Source: Bacteroidota bacterium (GTDB lineage Bacteria > Bacteroidota > Bacteroidia > Bacteroidales > F082). Taken from it: a stretch of 11,974 nucleotides of DNA. Each line of letters begins with the position of its first letter. The stretch's first letter is position 1. Below, one piece after another: positions 8,215 through 11,974 of this stretch. Below the pieces are notes generated by a model. The model saw nothing but the letters and a program-made list of their open reading frames with translations, had not been told where the DNA came from and searched no databases. The DNA lies in the NCBI GenBank assembly GCA_002686705.1, contig NYYH01000011.1, positions 1 to 11,974 of the forward strand, written 5' to 3'. Position numbers and translations under genes: made by a program.

Positions 8215-8862
8215 ATGGTTGACTCATATCGGCATAAAGGAATGCGAAAAAAGCTCGTTGAAAGCATAAGGCGAAAAGGTATTACTGACGAAAATGTCCT
8301 TAATGCAATTAATAAAATTCCAAGGCATCTGTTTCTGGATTCTTCTTTCCTTGAGTTTGCTTATGATGACAAGCCGTTTCCTATTGGTTCTGGGCAAACA
8401 ATTTCACAACCATATACCGTTGCGTTTCAAACCGAAATATTAGATGTGTCAAGAGGACACAAGGTTCTTGAAATAGGTTCAGGGTCTGGTTATCAGGCAT
8501 GTGTACTGGAAGAAATGGGTGCTAAAGTTTTCAGTATTGAGCGTCAACGAAAATTATATCATAAAACAAAAGAATTTATTACAAACCTGGGGTATAAAAT
8601 CAGGTTTTTTTATGGTGATGGTAATAAGGGAATTCCCGCTTTTGGACCCTACGACAGGATCTTAATTACAGCTGCTACTCCCGAAATTCCTGATGAATTA
8701 TTAAAGCAACTAAAACCAGGGGGTAAACTTGTCGCACCATTGGGTACAGGAAGTATTCAAACAATGATCAGGTTAACCAAAAAATCTGACAACAAAATCG
8801 ACAAAGAACATTTTGGAACCTTTAGATTTGTCCCAATGTTAAAAAACAAAGCTGACGATTGA
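8215..8862 (+). CDS. pcm: protein-L-isoaspartate O-methyltransferase
   Basis: A 215-residue cytosolic repair enzyme. It uses S-adenosylmethionine to methylate the carboxyl group of L-isoaspartyl residues formed by protein ageing, letting them revert to aspartate. The family signature GSGQTISQPY (58-67) precedes the SAM-binding motif VLEIGSGSGY (84-93). Further motifs are E-R at 113-114 of the second strand, the D-G-N segment near 138-140, and YDRILITAATPEIP, which matches the family's post-motif region. The length is normal. The start at 8215 fits the MVDSYRHKGMRKKL N-terminus typical of Bacteroidota members; a second ATG nine codons on would remove conserved residues. It diverges from the dehydrogenase with a 77-base gap and converges on the mannosidase with 11 bases between the stops. 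It probably has its own promoter, and there is no functional link to its neighbours. Confidence 0.95.
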   Translation: MVDSYRHKGMRKKLVESIRRKGITDENVLNAINKIPRHLFLDSSFLEFAYDDKPFPIGSGQTISQPYTVAFQTEILDVSRGHKVLEIGSGSGYQACVLEEMGAKVFSIERQRKLYHKTKEFITNLGYKIRFFYGDGNKGIPAFGPYDRILITAATPEIPDELLKQLKPGGKLVAPLGTGSIQTMIRLTKKSDNKIDKEHFGTFRFVPMLKNKADD

Positions 8863-8873
8863 TTGAGAACTGA

Positions 8874-11468
8874 TTACTCAAAACTGTCAACAAGTGTATA
8901 AACTGTTAATCCTTTTCTTAAGTCGTTGATATCAACTTCTTCTTCAGAAATGAAGAATAGTTTCATCTCACTGTTAGGTAGCAGGTCAAAATAATTCTCT
9001 GAAAAATGGCCTTCAACATTGCATTGCAAATAAACATTTTTAGCTAACACTTCAGTAGCTAATTTGAATGCGACCATGTTATTTTCCCTATTCTCAACTT
9101 CAATTGTTACTTTTGGATCCGGCAGTTTAAGGTCCTTTGGTGGCACAAAATAGTATAATGATTCATCAATGACATTTCTTTTTGAATCACTTAATACTGC
9201 GGATATTAGAACGTTATTCAAATCGTTCCCTAATACTAAATCTGGTATATCTTTACACAGATAAACTTGGCTACAATTAGACTCAACAACTATATCTTTT
9301 TCCAATTTGTTTAAGATATTACCATAGAAATCAATAATAGTCAGTTCTAGTGAAGCTTTTGTATTCTGTAAACTATCAGAAATAATAAAAACTTCGAGAT
9401 TATCATTATTCGTTTTAAAGGATATTTTTAAATTTTTAAAGGCCTTTTTTACTGCATAATGCAAAGCTTTCCAATCGCCATAATAGTCTATCCCGGACCA
9501 GGATGAAACCGGCCAACAATCGTTTAATTGCCAGTACAATGACCCCATGCAGTGTGGCATGTTTCTTCTGTGAGCTTCAATTCCGATAGTGATACCACGA
9601 GCTTGGAGGAGTTGTCCCACATACAAAAACATCTCAAAATCTTTTGGTTTATGATAATCGCGAAGGAGGTATTCTTCAATGGTGGCATTACCGATGCCGG
9701 AGCGCTGGTGCGACTTCATCACGTCTGAATTAATATCCCAGTCTTCTTCAATAGAATATTTTTTAACAGAATTTAATGCAGGAAATGACTGAAAACCAAA
9801 TTCCGACATGAAACGAGGTATTACTTCCTCATATTTTGAGAATGGTTCCTTTGCCCACCAAACTCCCCAATAATGCTGATCTCCCGACTTTCCATTTTCA
9901 AGTTCACCAAATCCACTACTGGGCGAAGATGACCAGTATAATTTTTGAGGGTCAAGTTGATTTACTACCCGAGGTAATATATCATGAAATATATCTTTGT
10001 AGGCTTCCCATATAGTGTCGACAATATCTAGTCCCTGATTTTCCACAACATTTTCTTTCCATCCCCAACGATTCCAAGCAGATAGTATCTCATTGTCACC
10101 ACACCATAAAGCAATGCAAGGATGATTGCGGAGACGTTTTACAATTTGAACTGCTTCTTTTTCGACATTATCTAAGAATTCTTTATTACCAGGATACATT
10201 GCACAGGCAAACATAAAATCTTGCCAAACCAGAATTCCGTACTCATCACATAGATCATAAAAAATCTCCCTTTCATAAATTCCACCGCCCCATACTCTGA
10301 GCATATTAAAATTTGCGTCAGCAGCAGCTTTAATAATTCTTTCGTAATCATCATCAGTGACCCTAGTTAAAAATACATCCTGTGGAATGTAATTAGCACC
10401 TTTCATAAAAACAGGATATCCATTCAGCCGAAAATAAAAACTCTTACCAATACTGTCGGGTTGCTGGATGACTTCGAGAGTCCTTAATCCAATATTCTTT
10501 TCTCGTGAAGAAAGAATCCCTGAATCATCTTTAATAAGTACCTCAATATTATACAGTTTCTGATTTCCTAATCCATTAGTCCACCAAAGTTCTGGATTTT
10601 CGATAATTAAAGGGACAGATATACTATTACTTCCTTTCACAAAGTCTATCTTTTTTTCAACAGCTATAACTGAATCAATTAAGTAGATGAGAGTTACTTC
10701 ATTTTTGTTAAATGATTCGATTTCAATTTGCGATTGTAGAATTGCCTCATTTTCTGACACTATTTCCTGTACAATACTCACATCAACAATTTTAGCTTTA
10801 TCCCAGGCATTCAGTTTTACATCTTGCCAAATTCCGCTACTTACTAACCTAGGACCCCAATCCCAACCGAAATGATATGCAGGCTTTCGTGTGAACACAT
10901 TTACCTTTTTATTGCCGAGTCCGCCAAGTTCAGATTGATCATTCTCAGCTCCCGGAAGTTGATAACCAAGATTTTCACGTTTCTGAAGGCCAATATTTAT
11001 TGGGGATTCAAAAACAATTCTTAAGATATTTTTACCCAACTTCAAATAATCTTTACAATCAATAACCCAGCTAATAAACATATTATCTGTTTTGAGAATA
11101 AGCTGATCGTTTAAGTAAATATTTGCATAAGTATCGAGACCATTAAATTCCAATTCTACCATGTCTTTATTGAGGATCTTTTTATCAATATTAAAAGTGG
11201 TTTTATATTCCCAGTCTTTTTTGTCGATCCATTGAACGTGTTTTTCATTAAGCCTATAGTATGGGTCATTAATAATACTATTATCCATTAAGTCAGTGTG
11301 CACATATCCGGGAACGGTGGCCTTTAACCAAATACTATCACAAACTGCTTTAAAAGTCCAGTTATCAATAATGTTGACACTATAAAAGTTAGTTTTTTCA
11401 TTTGTGCAGGAAAATAGCATTGCACATAGGAGAATAGATAAGATGAGTTTCAGAAAATAATTTTTCAT
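8874..11468 (-). CDS. beta-mannosidase, glycoside hydrolase family 2, lipoprotein
   Basis: 864 residues. It removes terminal beta-linked mannose from manno-oligosaccharides or N-glycan cores. A lipoprotein signal (MKNYFLKLIL...LFSC) places the lipidated Cys at 21, so it is membrane-anchored in the periplasm or at the surface. An N-terminal jelly roll (about 30-215, including GLDTYANIYLND) and an Ig-like domain (about 216-325) precede a TIM barrel (about 330-690). The barrel holds RVWGGGIYE, the acid/base Glu460 in WCGDNE, and the nucleophile Glu556 in FMSEFGFQSF. Further on, LYWQLNDCWPV and a GDWKALHY segment close the barrel, and Ig-like C-terminal domains follow. Length and both catalytic positions agree closely with the characterised Bacteroides thetaiotaomicron GH2 mannosidase. 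No SusC/SusD or other glycan-use genes are nearby. The ATG at 11468 lies only 14 bases after the T-run of the upstream tRNA terminator. Confidence 0.93.
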   Translation of the reverse strand: MKNYFLKLILSILLCAMLFSCTNEKTNFYSVNIIDNWTFKAVCDSIWLKATVPGYVHTDLMDNSIINDPYYRLNEKHVQWIDKKDWEYKTTFNIDKKILNKDMVELEFNGLDTYANIYLNDQLILKTDNMFISWVIDCKDYLKLGKNILRIVFESPINIGLQKRENLGYQLPGAENDQSELGGLGNKKVNVFTRKPAYHFGWDWGPRLVSSGIWQDVKLNAWDKAKIVDVSIVQEIVSENEAILQSQIEIESFNKNEVTLIYLIDSVIAVEKKIDFVKGSNSISVPLIIENPELWWTNGLGNQKLYNIEVLIKDDSGILSSREKNIGLRTLEVIQQPDSIGKSFYFRLNGYPVFMKGANYIPQDVFLTRVTDDDYERIIKAAADANFNMLRVWGGGIYEREIFYDLCDEYGILVWQDFMFACAMYPGNKEFLDNVEKEAVQIVKRLRNHPCIALWCGDNEILSAWNRWGWKENVVENQGLDIVDTIWEAYKDIFHDILPRVVNQLDPQKLYWSSSPSSGFGELENGKSGDQHYWGVWWAKEPFSKYEEVIPRFMSEFGFQSFPALNSVKKYSIEEDWDINSDVMKSHQRSGIGNATIEEYLLRDYHKPKDFEMFLYVGQLLQARGITIGIEAHRRNMPHCMGSLYWQLNDCWPVSSWSGIDYYGDWKALHYAVKKAFKNLKISFKTNNDNLEVFIISDSLQNTKASLELTIIDFYGNILNKLEKDIVVESNCSQVYLCKDIPDLVLGNDLNNVLISAVLSDSKRNVIDESLYYFVPPKDLKLPDPKVTIEVENRENNMVAFKLATEVLAKNVYLQCNVEGHFSENYFDLLPNSEMKLFFISEEEVDINDLRKGLTVYTLVDSFE

Positions 11469-11482
11469 TTTCAGACTTCCAT

Positions 11483-11515
11483 AAAAAAGCCTAACCGACT
11501 GTTAACCAGTTAGGC
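11483..11515 (-). terminator. intrinsic terminator after tRNA-Pro
   Basis: On the minus strand GCCTAAC is followed by a 13-base loop region and GTTAGGC, then six T residues (plus-strand A run at 11483-11488; stem-loop 11489-11515). The 7-bp perfect stem can be extended inward by G-C and G-T pairs. It begins 4 bases after the 3' end of the tRNA, as expected for a tRNA terminator, and ends just ahead of the mannosidase start. Confidence 0.88.
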
Positions 11516-11519
11516 ATCG

Positions 11520-11592
11520 TCGGAGTGACAAGACTTGAACTTGCGACCTCTTGACCCCCAGTCAAGCACGCTACCAACTGCGCCACACCCCG
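11520..11592 (-). tRNA. tRNA-Pro (anticodon GGG)
   Basis: A complete 73-base cloverleaf. The acceptor stem is CGGGGTG paired with CACTCCG (one G-T pair), with discriminator A73. T8-G9 precede a 4-bp D stem (GCGC/GCGT) with the loop AGTTGGTA. The anticodon stem CTTGA/TCAAG encloses the loop CTGGGGG, so the anticodon is GGG, reading CCC and CCU proline codons. A 5-base variable loop and a T arm with TTCAAGT complete the structure. C1-G72 with A73 is the usual bacterial tRNA-Pro identity pattern. The 3' CCA is not encoded (the next bases are CGA) and must be added enzymatically. Confidence 0.97.
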
Positions 11593-11605
11593 ATTCTTTA
11601 GATCA

Positions 11606-11635
11606 CAAAATTATAATTTTTTACTCACCAACAAG
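11606..11635 (-). promoter_or_regulatory. candidate promoter of tRNA-Pro
   Basis: On the minus strand TAATTTTG (plus coordinates 11606-11613) matches TAnnTTTG exactly and sits 13 bases before the tRNA 5' end. CTTG at 11632-11635, 18 bases further upstream, is one mismatch from the -33 TTTG. It lies in the 143-base divergent gap shared with trxB, for which I see no equally good plus-strand element (TATCTTGG near 11684 is the nearest). Confidence 0.45.
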
Positions 11636-11735
11636 ACAATATGTCACAAATTATACTGTTACATTTAAAATACACAGAAAAAGGTATCTTGGCATTTTTA
11701 TTGTCAGTTTTTACAAAAAATAAGACTAATCTAAC

Positions 11736-11974
11736 ATGGAAAAAACGAAATGTCTGATAATTGGATCTGGACCTGCTGGATATACTGCAGCAATTTATGC
11801 TGCCCGCGCTGACCTTAATCCAATAATTTATGAAGGTATGGCACCTGGTGGACAACTTACAACTACTACCGAGGTTGATAATTTCCCGGGTTATCCCGAT
11901 GGAGTTGAAGGTCCAAAAATGATGGAGGATCTTAAGAAACAAGCCGAACGTTTTGGCAGTGATTCAAGATGGGG
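11736..11974 (+). CDS. trxB: thioredoxin-disulfide reductase, N-terminal part
   Basis: The first 79 codons of a gene that continues past the window edge. The ATG at 11736 is followed by [20 protein letters not shown], whose GSGPAG (10-15) is the FAD-binding Rossmann motif. [18 protein letters not shown] and QAERFG then follow in the order and spacing of bacterial TrxB. The enzyme moves electrons from NADPH through FAD to thioredoxin. The CxxC redox centre and the NADPH domain lie beyond the window, so intactness cannot be judged. The frame has no stop up to base 11974. It is transcribed away from tRNA-Pro and separated from it by 143 bases. Confidence 0.93.
   Translation, partial: MEKTKCLIIGSGPAGYTAAIYAARADLNPIIYEGMAPGGQLTTTTEVDNFPGYPDGVEGPKMMEDLKKQAERFGSDSRW

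Noticed and set aside
8067..8267. 66-codon minus-strand frame across the pcm/dehydrogenase gap
   Set aside because: It overlaps the starts of two well-supported genes in another frame and runs through the promoter gap; a chance frame.
11471..11482. Three-codon upstream frame (ATG GAA GTC TGA) before the mannosidase start, considered as a leader peptide
   Set aside because: Too short to hold regulatory codons, and easily arises by chance in the 14-base spacer.
11483..11592. tRNA gene as an integration site for a mobile element
   Set aside because: No integrase, no duplicated tRNA 3' end and no flanking repeat of the tRNA tail is visible in the window.
11535..11723. 62-codon plus-strand open frame beginning MNLRPLDPQ
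   Set aside because: It reads the antisense strand of tRNA-Pro and then low-complexity AT-rich DNA; such frames are a known artefact opposite tRNA genes.
11625..11942. 105-codon minus-strand open frame
   Set aside because: It is antisense to the clearly coding start of trxB and to the divergent promoter region; the composition is not protein-like.

Overview
The window looks like a stretch of ordinary chromosome from a member of the Bacteroidota, probably class Bacteroidia. The evidence is AT-rich DNA, starts without Shine-Dalgarno sequences, several matches to the Bacteroidota -7 promoter element TAnnTTTG, a TPR-membrane-kinase sensor, and a GH2 beta-mannosidase lipoprotein close in length and catalytic positions to the Bacteroides enzyme. 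The order or genus cannot be fixed from this sequence. I see no phage, transposon, CRISPR array or defence island.

Layout. Positions 1-165 are the 3' end of a YjbQ-family gene. After a 252-base gap with a candidate promoter and a small hairpin come two co-directional signalling genes: a periplasmic-TPR, membrane-anchored PAS histidine kinase (418-3516) and, 4 bases later, a soluble receiver-kinase protein (3521-4681). Facing them on the minus strand is a compact three-gene unit, transcribed from 8137 down to 4748: a Gfo/Idh/MocA dehydrogenase, a putative lipoprotein of unknown function, and a polyprenyl-phosphate sugar-1-phosphate transferase. Divergent from it is pcm (8215-8862). It converges, with an 11-base gap, on a large beta-mannosidase lipoprotein (11468-8874). 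Upstream of the mannosidase on the same strand lie tRNA-Pro(GGG) and a strong intrinsic terminator. Divergent from the tRNA is the start of thioredoxin reductase (11736 to the window edge).

How they fit together. The two kinases look like one relay: the first lacks a receiver and the second begins with one, so phosphate could pass between them. No DNA-binding output domain is encoded here. The minus-strand trio looks like a surface-glycan unit: nucleotide-sugar dehydrogenase, envelope lipoprotein, and the enzyme that loads the first sugar on the lipid carrier. The mannosidase stands alone, without SusC/SusD partners in view. pcm, tRNA-Pro and trxB are housekeeping.

No clearly new system was found. 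The points most worth a second look are the receiver-less kinase that keeps a C-terminal tail usually found behind a receiver, the tRNA-terminator-mannosidase arrangement that leaves only 14 bases for a mannosidase promoter, and the lipoprotein gene with no ATG start.
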